64,000 nucleotides of DNA from Fusibacter ferrireducens (GTDB lineage: Bacteria > Bacillota > Clostridia > Peptostreptococcales > Acidaminobacteraceae): the NCBI RefSeq assembly GCF_015352425.1, contig NZ_JADKNH010000014.1:62001-126000 (forward strand), in the 5' to 3' direction. Positions 50,783 to 61,171 of this stretch are shown one piece after another. Positions within the stretch are counted from its first letter, which is position 1. Each line of letters begins with the position of its first letter. Under the pieces are notes generated by a model, which worked only from the letters and a program-made list of their open reading frames with translations, did no database searches and was not told the DNA's origin. The position numbers and the translations under genes were made by a program.

Positions 50783-51862
50783 ATGGGTTTAAGAAGAAAA
50801 ATATGGTCATCAGTAATGGCACTTTCGCTTGTTGGGGCAATGACTTTAACAGGATGTGCACCAAAAGCAGCAGAAACTAAAGCAGAAACCGCACCTGCAG
50901 CAAGTGGTACAGAAACACAAGCTGCAGCACCAGCAGAAGAAAAAGTGGACTATCCTAAAAGTGCACTTGAATTTATCGCACCAGGTGGCGCAGGCGGTGG
51001 CTGGGATTTAACGATCAGAACCGTTGCTAAGGTTTTACAAGATACAAAATTAGTAGACAAACCAATGCCAATTACAAATAATTCAGGTGGCGGCGGTGGT
51101 GTTAACCTCGCTTACATGCAAACTCAAGAAGGTTCAGAGAAGTTGATATCTGTTTACTCGCCACCAATTCTTTTAATCAACTTAAACGGATCAAGCGAAT
51201 ACAGCTATGAAAATACAACACCACTTGCTAGACTGATTACAGATTACGGCGCTTTTGTGGTACCTAAAGATTCAAAATATAAATCTATAAAAGACGTCAT
51301 GGATGCACTTAAAGCAGATCCAAAAAGCGTAAAAATTGGTGGGAACTCATCAGCAGGTTCTATGGATCATATTCAATTTTTAATCATTGCAAAAGCAGCA
51401 GGTGTTACAAATCTTAAAGAGATCGATTACATCAGCTTCCAAGATGGTACTGCAACTGCTCAAATCTTAGGAGGTCACGTGGATTTGTTGACAACGGGTC
51501 TTGGAGATGTTCAATCTTTAATTGAAAGTGGCGACTTAATTGCACTTGCACACACTGGTGCTGAAAGAGTTGGCGAAGGCATGTTAGCTGAAATTCCAAC
51601 TTGTAAAGAACAAGGCATTGACGCAACTTTTGAAAACTGGAGAGGATTGTTTGGTGCGCCTAATATGCCTCAATATGCAGTGGATTTCTGGCAAGAAACA
51701 TTAGCTAAAATGGTTGAAACAGAAGAGTGGAAAGCAGAACGTGCTAAACATGGTTGGGCAGATGCTTACATGAATCAAGCTGATTTTACGAACTTCTTAA
51801 AAGAAACAAACGAAAACTACAAAGAGATTCTATCAGAAATAGGTTTATTAGCTGTTCAATAG
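50783..51862 (+). CDS. tctC: Tripartite tricarboxylate transporter substrate-binding lipoprotein TctC
   Basis: A surface lipoprotein of about 359 residues. Lipobox MTLTGCAP (Cys about 25), an Ala/Glu-rich linker, then the TctC fold with LEFIAPGGAGGGWDLTIRTV and ITNNSGGGGGVNLAYM. It captures citrate or a related tricarboxylate for TctAB. ATG 50783 has AGGAGGAG upstream. An intercistronic hairpin at 51880 may keep its mRNA more stable than that of tctBA. Confidence 0.9.
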   Translation: MGLRRKIWSSVMALSLVGAMTLTGCAPKAAETKAETAPAASGTETQAAAPAEEKVDYPKSALEFIAPGGAGGGWDLTIRTVAKVLQDTKLVDKPMPITNNSGGGGGVNLAYMQTQEGSEKLISVYSPPILLINLNGSSEYSYENTTPLARLITDYGAFVVPKDSKYKSIKDVMDALKADPKSVKIGGNSSAGSMDHIQFLIIAKAAGVTNLKEIDYISFQDGTATAQILGGHVDLLTTGLGDVQSLIESGDLIALAHTGAERVGEGMLAEIPTCKEQGIDATFENWRGLFGAPNMPQYAVDFWQETLAKMVETEEWKAERAKHGWADAYMNQADFTNFLKETNENYKEILSEIGLLAVQ

Positions 51863-51879
51863 AAATAATTGTATTCAGA

Positions 51880-51902
51880 GGGGCCCTCTTAGAGGGCTCC
51901 CC
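51880..51902 (+). other. Intercistronic GC-rich hairpin between tctC and tctB
   Basis: GGGGCCCTC pairs with GAGGGC(T)CCCC around TTA, with one bulged T. There is no T-run, so it is more likely a 3' stability element for tctC mRNA than a full terminator. Confidence 0.7.
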
Positions 51903-51919
51903 TTACAAATGGAGGCATT

Positions 51920-52417
51920 ATGGAAAACAATAAAAAGACTACTAATTATGATTTTCTGACGGGGATCATCTCTGTGGTGGTCGGTATCATATATGGTGTT
52001 TTGTCTTATAACATTAAAAGAAGTCCAATGGGAAATCCATTAGCACCATCTATGTTCCCTTTGATTTTAGCAGCTTGTATGATTATATTTGGCGTGATCT
52101 TGATTTTAAAAAGTGATTTAGAATCCACAAAAAGAGCTTTTCAAAAATCAAAAGAAATGGCTACAGAGAACGATAGACATAGTCAAAGAATGATTGCGGC
52201 AACAGTTGTGGCATCGCTTGTTTACGCACTTATCCTAGAACGTTTCGGTTATGTGATTTCGACAGTTATATTCATGATGGCGATGTTGACTATTACAAAT
52301 GGTCAAAAATGGGTTAAAAATAGTATCGTGGCGTTGCTTTTCAGCGGTATCGTATATTATATCTTCTTCTATCTCTTAGGCATCAGTTTACCAATGACGC
52401 CTTTTATAAATCTCTAG
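51920..52417 (+). CDS. tctB: Tripartite tricarboxylate transporter small membrane subunit TctB
   Basis: 165 residues with four hydrophobic segments and a polar loop after the second (about 75-95). ISVVVGIIYGVLSYNIKRSP and GNPLAPSMFPLILAACMIIF are typical of TctB. AAATGGAGG lies before the ATG, and tctA follows after 9 bases. Confidence 0.88.
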   Translation: MENNKKTTNYDFLTGIISVVVGIIYGVLSYNIKRSPMGNPLAPSMFPLILAACMIIFGVILILKSDLESTKRAFQKSKEMATENDRHSQRMIAATVVASLVYALILERFGYVISTVIFMMAMLTITNGQKWVKNSIVALLFSGIVYYIFFYLLGISLPMTPFINL

Positions 52418-52426
52418 GAGGATCAA

Positions 52427-53938
52427 ATGGAAGTATTAAATCACTTGTTTGCTGGGTTAGCAATTGCTGTTCAGCCATATCATTTACTTTTAATAACCTT
52501 CGGAGGCGTTTTGGGGACAATTGTTGGCATGTTGCCAGGATTGGGTCCTGCCACTGGAGTTGCAGTACTTCTGCCAATTACATTTTCCATGAGTCCAACT
52601 GCGGCATTAATAACAATGGCAGGGGTTTACTATGGTGCGATGTTTGGCGGATCGAGAAGTTCGATCTTAATCAATACGCCTGGTGATGGGGCGGCACTTG
52701 CGGCAACGTTTGATGGTTATCCAATGGCTATGAACGGAAAAGCAGAATCTGCACTTGCAATCAGTGCAATAGCTTCATTTATTGGCGGTCTTATTTCAGT
52801 TGTATTTTTAATTATGCTGGCGACACCGGTGGCAAAATTTGCCCTTAAATTTGGGCCAGCAGAATATTTCTTATTAATGGTAACAGCACTTTCTATGACA
52901 GCATCGATGTCAAAAGGCAATATGGTTAAAGGCTTTATTTCAACAATATTTGGGTTGATGATTGCAACTGTTGGAATCGACGCACAATCTGGTATTTCTA
53001 GATTTACATTTGGCGTATTGGAGTTACAAACGGGTATTGACTTCCTCGTGGTTATTATTGGACTCTACGCACTTGGAGAAGTTTTTAAAGCATTTAAAGC
53101 AATCAAAGAAGGTAAAAAAGTACCTCAAACCAAATTCGGAAAAATATGGATTACAAAAGAAGAGTGGAAAAAAACATGGTTGCCAATTCTCAGAAGTACA
53201 CCGCTTGGTTTTATAGTGGGCGCATTGCCAGGGGCAGGTGGTACGATGGCATCTTTGATGGCATATAACAATGAAAAACAATTATCTAAAGATTCTGATG
53301 CTTTTGGAAAAGGCGAGATCGTAGGTCTTGCAGCACCAGAAGCGGCGAACAATGCAGCTTCTGTAGGCGCGTTTATCCCAATGCTCACATTGGGAATTCC
53401 AGGGTCAGGCACCACGGCGATCATGATGGGTGCGCTTCTGATGCTTGGCATTCAGCCGGGACCATTGCTTTTTACTCAACATCCAGATGTGGCTTGGGGA
53501 TTAATTGCAAGTATGATTATTGGTAACTTTATATTGGCAATTGTGAATATTCCAATGGCAGGCCTCCTTGTGAGAGTTTTAGCAGTGCCTCCTAAAATAC
53601 TGTATCCACTGGTATTGGGATTGGCATTTGTAGGGACTTATGCCATTTCAAATTCTATCGTTGACTTCTATATCTTAATTATTTTTGGTATACTCGGTTA
53701 CTTTATGGAAAAAATCAAAATACCAACAGCACCGATGATCTTGGCTGTTATTGTGGGTGGCACAATGGAGCAATCCTTTAGACAGGCCACAAGAATTGCG
53801 GATGGCAGTTTGGGTATTTTCGTGGAGTCACCTCTGGCAAAAGCTTTAATCTTAATTACGATCATTTCAGTAGCATATCCAGCTATTAAAAAAATTGTTT
53901 CAAAATTGTTTAAAAAAACAGGTAGTGCTCAGGCATAG
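52427..53938 (+). CDS. tctA: Tripartite tricarboxylate transporter large membrane subunit TctA
   Basis: 503 residues with about 12 membrane segments. The two TctA signatures are seen: GTIVGMLPGLGPATGVAVLL near the N terminus and PLGFIVGALPGAGGTMASLM in the middle. It is the transport channel, driven by the ion gradient and fed by TctC. Together with citrate lyase it gives citrate uptake and cleavage. Closed by the terminator at 53959. Confidence 0.93.
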   Translation: MEVLNHLFAGLAIAVQPYHLLLITFGGVLGTIVGMLPGLGPATGVAVLLPITFSMSPTAALITMAGVYYGAMFGGSRSSILINTPGDGAALAATFDGYPMAMNGKAESALAISAIASFIGGLISVVFLIMLATPVAKFALKFGPAEYFLLMVTALSMTASMSKGNMVKGFISTIFGLMIATVGIDAQSGISRFTFGVLELQTGIDFLVVIIGLYALGEVFKAFKAIKEGKKVPQTKFGKIWITKEEWKKTWLPILRSTPLGFIVGALPGAGGTMASLMAYNNEKQLSKDSDAFGKGEIVGLAAPEAANNAASVGAFIPMLTLGIPGSGTTAIMMGALLMLGIQPGPLLFTQHPDVAWGLIASMIIGNFILAIVNIPMAGLLVRVLAVPPKILYPLVLGLAFVGTYAISNSIVDFYILIIFGILGYFMEKIKIPTAPMILAVIVGGTMEQSFRQATRIADGSLGIFVESPLAKALILITIISVAYPAIKKIVSKLFKKTGSAQA

Positions 53939-53958
53939 TCGTATTGCCCGCACTTTGC

Positions 53959-53984
53959 AAAAGCCACCTTTAGGTGGCTTTTGT
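53959..53984 (+). terminator. Terminator of the cit-tct operon
   Basis: AAAAGCCACC pairs with GGTGGCTTTT around TTTA, T-rich tail following. Confidence 0.9.
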
Positions 53985-54071
53985 TGCATTTAAGTAGGCA
54001 TGTAAAGCCGTTTTTACGCGGTAAGATGAGAGCGGCTAAACCAACAAACCATGTTTTATTTGGGGGGAATA

Positions 54072-56018
54072 ATGAAGAAATATCGATTAAGGTCTATTTT
54101 GATTTTAAGTTATGTGATTCTTATGTTCATCATTATGGGGGCATCACTTTATACTGTAAATCAAATTTCAGATCAAGGTAAGGCTCAAGCTTTTTTGAAT
54201 AGCATGAACAAAATTCTATCGAATATAGACAATATCCTACTCAATCAAGAAAAATATAGAAACAGCGGTGATGAAGCGCTCTATGATGAGATCAAACTTA
54301 GACTTGAAGAAACCGAAATGTTAACAGCTGCGGGATTAGAACAGTCGGAACAAAAAAGTTTTAGTGAGAGTCTTCTAGTCATACAGGATGCCATATCAAA
54401 ATACAAAAGTGCTGTTGATTCTTTTGCAACGGATAAGAGAGAGCGAGATCAGAATGTAACTTATTTGAACGATCAAACGGGCCGTATTGAATCCGACTTT
54501 GTATCGATTGAAAATCGGTATAGCTCCGATGTATTGACCGCATTAAAAGTAAAAATAACTCAAATATTCTATTTCAAGCAAACTTATCTGAGCGAAGGTA
54601 AAAAAGATGCATTGTCACTGGCACAAATGAGCATAAATGATATAGAATCTCTTTTAAAGAAAGCACCTATAGACTTGCAAGAACAAGATAAGATCAAGAC
54701 TTCATTTTTAAACTTTAATCAAACTATAAAAAACATAGAAGCACTTGATGATCAAATGAAGATTCAATCCTTGGTATTAATATCTGAAACACAAAAGATT
54801 AGTGATTCAGCAATGAGTATAAAGGAGGCTCTATCACTGAGTCAATCTCAAATACAAGAGGGGACTGTCAAAGGCGCTAAAAAAGCGTCAATGTTGTCAA
54901 CTTTAATCGTACTTGTTTTTTCAATTTGGATTTTTAGCATGATTTCAAAACCGCTTAAAGTTTTGACGAGAGATTTAGAAATTCTAGAAAGTGAAATGAA
55001 TCTCGGAAGGGAACTAAAATCGCCAAGTGATGATGAATTCAGGTGGCTAGCCAAGGGTTTCAATAAAATGATATATAAATTTAAACGCTTGATTATTGTT
55101 TTACATGAGAATATAAGAACACTAGAAATCATTTCAAACGCATTACATGTCAACATGGATGATGTGATCTTGAAGGCGAGTAATATCAATGAGAGAGTAG
55201 AGAGTCTCTCTGCAAATATGGAAGAGGTAACAGCTTCAACCGTTTCTATAGAAGAAGTAACTGAAAAGATGTTTATAGCGATACAAGGCATTGCAAAGGA
55301 AACCATGGAAAATATGGCTTTGACAAATGCGCTTCAAATAAAATCCGAAGAGATACAAACCGAAAGTTTAACTGCGAAAAACAAGACGGTTTTACTCTAC
55401 AACAAGACAAAAGAGGCCCTCGTTACGGCACTTGATGATGCGCATGAAACTGCGGCAATTCAAACGCTAACAAAGACTATTTTAGATATTTCGGATCAAA
55501 CTAACCTCTTAGCGCTTAATGCAGCTATAGAAGCAGCAAGAGCTGGAGAAGCGGGTAGGGGGTTTAGCGTAGTTGCAGATGAGATTAGAAAACTTGCAAT
55601 TATCAGTCAAGAAGCAGCCAATGAGATTAATAAAGTATCCTCTCTTGTTATTCGTTCGGTAAGTGCTATAGAAATGGAAATTCAAAATGTTTTAGATTTT
55701 ATGGATCATACTATTTTATCAGACTATGATAAGATGGTTGAATCGGGAGAGGTGTATCTAAGCCGTGCATCAGAACTTATGAAATCTTTTAACTTGCTCA
55801 CTCTGGAAATGAATGGCATAGAAGATAGTGCACAAACCGTAAGGGATATGATGTCGCAGATCTCAAATGCCATAGAGAGCAGTTCTGGCGAAATCATACA
55901 AACTGCTGATCAGACAGGGCAGCTTAAATTGTCGATGGATGCAATTGAAACACAGGCAATGAAGCTTAAAAATTGCAGTGATCAAATGACAGAACAAGCC
56001 TTCAAATTCATTGTTTAA
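54072..56018 (+). CDS. Methyl-accepting chemotaxis protein
   Basis: About 648 residues. A membrane segment at about 10-30, an extracytoplasmic helical sensor (about 31-280, four-helix-bundle-like), a second membrane segment ([16 protein letters not shown]), a HAMP region ([15 protein letters not shown]) and a signalling domain with the hairpin tip [20 protein letters not shown] and [18 protein letters not shown] 54072 has GGGGGG upstream. Its place after the citrate operon makes an organic acid a reasonable but unproven ligand. Confidence 0.92.
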   Translation: MKKYRLRSILILSYVILMFIIMGASLYTVNQISDQGKAQAFLNSMNKILSNIDNILLNQEKYRNSGDEALYDEIKLRLEETEMLTAAGLEQSEQKSFSESLLVIQDAISKYKSAVDSFATDKRERDQNVTYLNDQTGRIESDFVSIENRYSSDVLTALKVKITQIFYFKQTYLSEGKKDALSLAQMSINDIESLLKKAPIDLQEQDKIKTSFLNFNQTIKNIEALDDQMKIQSLVLISETQKISDSAMSIKEALSLSQSQIQEGTVKGAKKASMLSTLIVLVFSIWIFSMISKPLKVLTRDLEILESEMNLGRELKSPSDDEFRWLAKGFNKMIYKFKRLIIVLHENIRTLEIISNALHVNMDDVILKASNINERVESLSANMEEVTASTVSIEEVTEKMFIAIQGIAKETMENMALTNALQIKSEEIQTESLTAKNKTVLLYNKTKEALVTALDDAHETAAIQTLTKTILDISDQTNLLALNAAIEAARAGEAGRGFSVVADEIRKLAIISQEAANEINKVSSLVIRSVSAIEMEIQNVLDFMDHTILSDYDKMVESGEVYLSRASELMKSFNLLTLEMNGIEDSAQTVRDMMSQISNAIESSSGEIIQTADQTGQLKLSMDAIETQAMKLKNCSDQMTEQAFKFIV

Positions 56019-56098
56019 AGACAAGTATATGTTTAATAATACTTGTGAATTCTTCATTTGTCACATATAATAGTGAAAAAAACAAAGGAAATGATGAC

Positions 56099-58294
56099 AT
56101 GAAAAAAATAAAGCGACAATTGAAGAGTGTTTTCATTCTTTTAATAGCAATAGCGGTGATGGTGGTTATTGTTCTGGCCTCTTATTTTAACTATAGGGCA
56201 GTTCAAGATAATGTCATCGAAATAGAACAATCTCAACTGCTTTCATTATCGGATACTGTGGCGGACAGTTTAGAGCGTTTTTTTGTTAATCAGACGCATA
56301 ACCTTGAGATACTAGCGAAAAACAGATATTTTTTGAGTAATTATATTGCGCATCAACAGGGGATCGTCACTGAAGCTGCTTTTCAGAATATTGAAGATTA
56401 CTATAGTATACAAAGTGATAATATAGAATTGATACGCTTCTTGGACAATGCCAGTGAGGAAATTTATACGTACCCAATTACGGATTACGGGCACGGTATT
56501 GAATCTGATCTTCAAAAAGTATACAAACTTAAAAAAGCCATCGTAGGCGATATTTATAAAGAACAAGAAAAATTGTATATTAATATTTTGCAACCCGTTA
56601 TAACAAATGGTGAAATCAGTGGTGTTCTCTATGTGAAGATTAAACTTGAAACCATCTATTATGCTTTTATTGTGCCTGTTAAGGCTGGTGAAAAGGGTTA
56701 TTCTTCTGTAAAGGATTCAAATGGTATTTTGATTATGCATCCTAATACCAAAGATATTGGTGTAGATGTTATGGAAGCAAGAACGCAAGCCTATCCAAAT
56801 TTTGATTGGTCCGAACTTCAAGCGCTTGTTGAAAAGCAAAAACGAGGCGAATCAGGGGTAGGTGTTTATCATTCGCTTTGGTTTAATGATAATCTGGAAA
56901 AGCGCGTCAAGAAATTCAGCGCCTATTCGCCAGCTCATATAGGAGATGATTTTTGGATTGTCAATGTATCAAAAGATTATTTAGAAGTAGTCTCCTTTTT
57001 AAAAGAGAGAACTTTCAACATCATCATTATCAATTTTTTCATTATTTTGATTTTTGTTACCACATTGCTGTACCTGTATAGAATTAAAAAAGATCAAGCA
57101 CTTATTGCTAAAGAACATGCGCTTCTTGTAAAGGTAAAAGAGCTCAACGAGGAACTTGAAGCAGATATTGATCAGCGTATTGTGCTGGAAAAAAAACTTA
57201 TCCAAAGCAAGAATAAGTTTGAAAATATATTTGAAGCGGGTTCAGATTGTATCTTTGTGATAGATGTTGGCGAAAATGCTCAGATCAAAGAAGTGAATCT
57301 AAAAGTAACTCAGTCTTTGGATTATTCAAAAGAGCAACTCCTTCAAATGCACTATCAAGATATTAGTACCTATATAACCCCTGAAAAGCTCAATGAAATT
57401 AAAGCTGATCTGTTGCTAAATCAAAGTTATATGTTTGAAGATGTTTTAAAAGGTAGTCTTGGCAAGAAAATCCCAGTGGAGATTAATATTAAACCAATGG
57501 CATCTGAAAATGCAAATCAGATGGTTATGATTTCAAGAGATATTACGATGAAAAAACGATTTGAAGCAGAAATGATGGAAAACAAACGTAAAGAGGCATT
57601 GATGATCTATCAGTCTAGGCTTGCAGCTATGGGCGAAATGATTGGAAGCATCGCACATCAATGGCGTCAACCCCTTAGTGGCATATCGATGATCTTTAAT
57701 AACATAGAAGATGCATATGCTTTTGATGAACTGGATGCTACTTTTTTAAAGAATCAAGGACAGCGATTGCAGGAACTTATCAAATATATGTCACAGACCA
57801 TAGACGATTTTAGATTTTTCTTTAATCCTAAAAATGATAAAGAAAATTTTTTGATGTCCAAAATTTTAGATCAAACTTTAGATTTTTTAAGAGAGAGTAT
57901 CCGTCTCAACAATATTGAGGTTTCAATGGACCTAGAAAAGGATATTCTAATGTTAGGAAGGCCGAATCAACTTTCACAGGTTCTATTTGGCATTTTGAAA
58001 AATGCTATTGATGCCATTGTACTCAACAATTCAGAGCGTCGAAAAATCAATGTAAGTTGTCGAGAAACTGATGATCATATGCATCTTGAAATTGAAGATA
58101 CGGGTGGCGGGATACCGGAAGAAAAACTGGATCAGATATTTGAAATGTACTACACGACAAAAGAAGAACACAACGGAACAGGCCTTGGACTTTATATTGC
58201 CAAAGTAATTGTTGAAAAGAATTTTGATGGTGAAATTATGGCCCAAAATACGCCAGACGGTCTTAGTGTTGTCATAAAGGTTCCTATTATATAG
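56099..58294 (+). CDS. Cache-PAS sensor histidine kinase
   Basis: About 731 residues. N-terminal membrane segment, an extracytoplasmic double-Cache-like domain (about 35-310, with YINILQPVITNGEISGVLYV), a second membrane segment (IIIINFFIILIFVTTLLYLY), a coiled-coil, a PAS domain (about 373-490), HisKA with the phospho-His in IAHQWRQPLSGI (about 519) and a HATPase (NAIDAI, DTGGGIP, GTGLGLYIAK). ATG 56099 follows AAAGGAA; the ORF extends further up without a ribosome site. Its cognate regulator follows 76 bases on. Confidence 0.92.
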   Translation: MKKIKRQLKSVFILLIAIAVMVVIVLASYFNYRAVQDNVIEIEQSQLLSLSDTVADSLERFFVNQTHNLEILAKNRYFLSNYIAHQQGIVTEAAFQNIEDYYSIQSDNIELIRFLDNASEEIYTYPITDYGHGIESDLQKVYKLKKAIVGDIYKEQEKLYINILQPVITNGEISGVLYVKIKLETIYYAFIVPVKAGEKGYSSVKDSNGILIMHPNTKDIGVDVMEARTQAYPNFDWSELQALVEKQKRGESGVGVYHSLWFNDNLEKRVKKFSAYSPAHIGDDFWIVNVSKDYLEVVSFLKERTFNIIIINFFIILIFVTTLLYLYRIKKDQALIAKEHALLVKVKELNEELEADIDQRIVLEKKLIQSKNKFENIFEAGSDCIFVIDVGENAQIKEVNLKVTQSLDYSKEQLLQMHYQDISTYITPEKLNEIKADLLLNQSYMFEDVLKGSLGKKIPVEINIKPMASENANQMVMISRDITMKKRFEAEMMENKRKEALMIYQSRLAAMGEMIGSIAHQWRQPLSGISMIFNNIEDAYAFDELDATFLKNQGQRLQELIKYMSQTIDDFRFFFNPKNDKENFLMSKILDQTLDFLRESIRLNNIEVSMDLEKDILMLGRPNQLSQVLFGILKNAIDAIVLNNSERRKINVSCRETDDHMHLEIEDTGGGIPEEKLDQIFEMYYTTKEEHNGTGLGLYIAKVIVEKNFDGEIMAQNTPDGLSVVIKVPII

Positions 58295-58370
58295 TTTGAT
58301 ATATAATTTAATATATGATTTGCTTTTTGATTGTGATGTTAAACCTTGAAAACGATGGAGGGAATTAGAA

Positions 58371-59117
58371 GTGAAAGAACTAACATGCCTATACGTTGAA
58401 GATGAACCGTTTTTAAGAGAAGAGATTGCACGTTTTTTAAAAAGGCGTGTGGGCCATCTAATTGTTGCTGAAAATGGATTAGAGGGTTTTGAAAAGTATG
58501 AACAATTTCCTGTGGACCTAATTATTACAGATTTAAAAATGCCTGTTATGGATGGCCTCGATATGACACGGAAAATTAGAGAAACAAATGATCAAATTCC
58601 AGTGATTATAACAACGGCTTTAAGCGATGTAGAACTGATGCAATCCTCTATTGAAATAGGCATTGAGAGGTACTTGTTAAAGCCTTTAGATGTTATCGCA
58701 TTAACTCAAGCACTCGAAAGTGTAAAAAAGAAAATTGACAAGCAAAATTTCGAAAAATCGCTTAATGTGCTTTCTGTGGAAGAGAGCAAATCACTTGAAA
58801 GAAAAATTGAGAGTGATGTGGCAAAGATTGTTAAACTGACTTCTGGAAAAGGGCCACAAAAAGTTACTGCTTTTCTCAGGGCTAATTTGATTGAAATTGT
58901 GATTACAGGTTCTAGAACACCTCTTGAGCAAACCATCTTGTCATCAGATGCAAATAAGCGTATTGCAGACTATATTAGAGAGACTTATTATCAGCAAATT
59001 CAATCTGAAATCGAAAGTGCAATTCATGAAATAACGGGGTTTAAGGCAATTTGGATGAATCTGAGTTGTAACAGCCAAAGAGATGTTGATATGATTAAGT
59101 TGATTTTAGAGGTCTAA
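58371..59117 (+). CDS. Response regulator with a DUF2294-type output domain
   Basis: 248 residues. REC domain: acidic pair VEDEP, phospho-Asp54 in IITDLKMP, Thr in IITTA and Lys in LLKPLD. After a charged helix, residues about 155-245 (KGPQKVTAFLRANLIEIVIT, TPLEQTIL, then ITGFKAIWMN) follow the DUF2294 pattern, not a DNA-binding domain. GTG 58371 has GGAGGG upstream. It pairs with the kinase encoded just before. The output is unknown. Confidence 0.85.
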   Translation: MKELTCLYVEDEPFLREEIARFLKRRVGHLIVAENGLEGFEKYEQFPVDLIITDLKMPVMDGLDMTRKIRETNDQIPVIITTALSDVELMQSSIEIGIERYLLKPLDVIALTQALESVKKKIDKQNFEKSLNVLSVEESKSLERKIESDVAKIVKLTSGKGPQKVTAFLRANLIEIVITGSRTPLEQTILSSDANKRIADYIRETYYQQIQSEIESAIHEITGFKAIWMNLSCNSQRDVDMIKLILEV

Positions 59118-59155
59118 AAGGGCGTATCATTTTTATAAAATCCAATTTAGCCCTA

Positions 59156-59184
59156 TTGTAAACTGGTAAAAAAGGCATTATAAT
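59156..59184 (+). promoter_or_regulatory. Promoter of the SemiSWEET gene
   Basis: TTGTAA (59156-59161), 17 bases and TATAAT (59179-59184), about 50 bases before ATG 59235. Confidence 0.6.
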
Positions 59185-59234
59185 GTAATCGTGTTGACAA
59201 TTATACTTTTAATCATTGAAAGGAATACAGTTAT

Positions 59235-59507
59235 ATGACTACAGTTATAGGTCTTGTTGCAGCTTTTTTGAGTACAATTTCATTTTTACCTCAAGCTATT
59301 AAGGTTGTTACAACTAAGAAAACAGACGGCATTTCGCTTGTAATGTATGCTATTTTTACTATGGGCGTTCTTCTTTGGGCATTGTATGGGTTTATGACAA
59401 TGCAGCTTCCCGTCATTATTGCGAATGTCATTACGCTTGTCTTTGCCGTGATCATTCTCTTTTACACATGGCAAAATGTTATGAAAGAGAAGAGAAGGAC
59501 GAAATAA
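59235..59507 (+). CDS. SemiSWEET sugar transporter
   Basis: 90 residues and three membrane helices, the length of bacterial SemiSWEETs that dimerise to move small sugars. The PQ-loop motif is in STISFLPQAIKVVTTKKTDG, followed by ISLVMYAIFTMGVLLWALYG. A GAAAGGAA site precedes the ATG. The sugar is unknown. Confidence 0.88.
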   Translation: MTTVIGLVAAFLSTISFLPQAIKVVTTKKTDGISLVMYAIFTMGVLLWALYGFMTMQLPVIIANVITLVFAVIILFYTWQNVMKEKRRTK

Positions 59508-59600
59508 AATTGTAAAGGTGCGTTAAAATAAGTATAGGTGTCTCTAATAATGGGTATGAAGATTTAAAGGTCATACAAGATTTCAAATTAGGAGGCATCA

Positions 59601-59999
59601 ATGAGAGAACTAGGTGAGTTTTTAGGTACGATGATCATCATATCCTACGGATTGGCACTTTTAAGTTTTTTACTGAAGTGGTTAAACAAAAATTTTAGTA
59701 AGCAGATTAATCAAATGGAGTGGCTTAAAAATAGATTTCCTAAGGTTATGAAATTTTTTGTGAAAAATCATCGCTTTTTTGGATTCGCAGCGGTATTGTT
59801 CATACTTTTGCATTTTGGGATTCAATTTTCACTCTATGGGGTCAGCCCCACAGGTGCACTTGCAGCAGGCTTAATGATTTTACAAGTGGTCGTGGGACTA
59901 TATGGTCATAAAAGAGCAAGGCGGTCTAAACTGTGGCTATGGATGCATCGAATGATTGCTGTAGTCATTGGTATAGCAATATTAATTCATATCAATTAA
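59601..59999 (+). CDS. Small membrane protein with cytochrome b561-like His pattern
   Basis: 132 residues with four hydrophobic segments. Histidines recur at membrane edges (KNHRFFGF, LLHFGIQF, YGHKRARRS, WMHRMIAV, LIHIN), as in small heme-b membrane proteins of the b561/ferric-reductase kind. TTAGGAGG lies before the ATG. Heme binding is inferred from spacing only; no named family recognised. Confidence 0.75.
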   Translation: MRELGEFLGTMIIISYGLALLSFLLKWLNKNFSKQINQMEWLKNRFPKVMKFFVKNHRFFGFAAVLFILLHFGIQFSLYGVSPTGALAAGLMILQVVVGLYGHKRARRSKLWLWMHRMIAVVIGIAILIHIN

Positions 60000-60066
60000 G
60001 AGTTTATCCATAATTCACAATGATGGCACATGCTGTGATCAAGGGGATTATGGATAGACTCTTTTT
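59999..60066 (+). terminator. Long-stem terminator
   Basis: AGAGTTTATCCATAAT pairs with ATTATGGATAGACTCT (one mismatch), with an inner TTCAC/GTGA stem, followed by TTTTT. It begins at the stop codon of the preceding gene. Confidence 0.85.
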
Positions 60067-60089
60067 AATTGGGTGGCAGGATATTGCAG

Positions 60090-60118
60090 TTGTTTTAAGG
60101 CTTAAAGTAAGCTATGAT
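60090..60118 (+). promoter_or_regulatory. Candidate promoter for the ndpA-rluF genes
   Basis: TTGTTT (60090-60095), 17 bases and TATGAT (60113-60118), about 70 bases before the start at 60191. Confidence 0.5.
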
Positions 60119-60190
60119 AATAAAGTGAAATTGTGATTTTAAAAGGTGAGAACACGGTTGTGTTGTTTTAATATGGAGAGGATGACTAAA

Positions 60191-61171
60191 GTGATACAAG
60201 TAAAAGAAATATATTTGCACATACTGGATGGTATTAATGAAACGAAGATTCTTTCAGAAAATGAAATGGGAATAGAAGGCGATATTCAAGATTATATTGA
60301 GAAACATGTGACCGTTTTTTTTGAACAACTTGATATTTTCAGAGGCAAAGTGGATGAAGCGTCCCTTGTAAAAAAAATGCTTGAAAGTTCAGGAGACTTT
60401 AAAAGTTTTTCTCTGGAGATTGCAGATTTATTCTTTGAAGTGATGAAGCGCTCTGAAGAGATCAAACCTTGTGATTTGATGTGCCTTTACTTTGATTATG
60501 AAGGTGAAGAATACGTAGGGATTCTCAAATTGAATTTGAGAACTTCTTATATTCATTTCGTGGAAACTCAGGATCAAAAAATAACCAATAAGATCGTAAG
60601 ACAACAAGCGACCTTACCCTATAAAAGTCAGAAAGTTGAAGAGGGTTTTCTCATTGCGCTTGAAAGAGATGAAGTTTATATAAAGGACAAACAAGTTCTG
60701 CTCGACGGCAACAAGGCGCGTTATATTCAAGAAGATATTTTAAAGCTTTCAATGAGTGCAACTGCTAAGAAGACCATTGATGCTGTCACAAAAGCAGCTG
60801 AAAAAGTCGTTCAGAAATATCATGATCAGGATTATGTCAAAACGGCTAAGATCAAAGAGTTTATCAATGGTCAATTGGATGAAAAAAATGGCATAGATTT
60901 GGAATCCATCGTCTATCAGTGCTTTGAAACTCAGCCTGAGCGCGAGGCGTATAGGCAGGAATTGGATTCAAAGGGCATTGATCCGTCGCATGTTGAAATC
61001 AACGACTCTCAAAAGAAAAAGATAAAGAGGACTCAAAAGATTAAAACGGCAAGTGGTGTAGAAATAACGTTACCTTATGAGTATGTGGCGAGATCGGAAA
61101 ATATGCAAATTGAAAATAACCCAGACGGGTCCATTTCGATCAAACTCAATAATTTAGGAGAACTTTTATGA
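60191..61171 (+). CDS. Nucleoid-associated protein (NdpA/YejK family)
   Basis: About 326 residues of the 37-kDa nucleoid-associated protein family. VKEIYLHILD at the start, CDLMCLYFDYEGEEYVGILK and the conserved YIKDKQVLLDG stretch support it. GTG 60191, 9 bases after GGAGAGG, gives the usual N terminus (MIQVKEIYLHIL); ATG 60182 abuts the ribosome site. It overlaps rluF by 4 bases. Role in chromosome structure is by homology only. Confidence 0.82.
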   Translation: MIQVKEIYLHILDGINETKILSENEMGIEGDIQDYIEKHVTVFFEQLDIFRGKVDEASLVKKMLESSGDFKSFSLEIADLFFEVMKRSEEIKPCDLMCLYFDYEGEEYVGILKLNLRTSYIHFVETQDQKITNKIVRQQATLPYKSQKVEEGFLIALERDEVYIKDKQVLLDGNKARYIQEDILKLSMSATAKKTIDAVTKAAEKVVQKYHDQDYVKTAKIKEFINGQLDEKNGIDLESIVYQCFETQPEREAYRQELDSKGIDPSHVEINDSQKKKIKRTQKIKTASGVEITLPYEYVARSENMQIENNPDGSISIKLNNLGELL

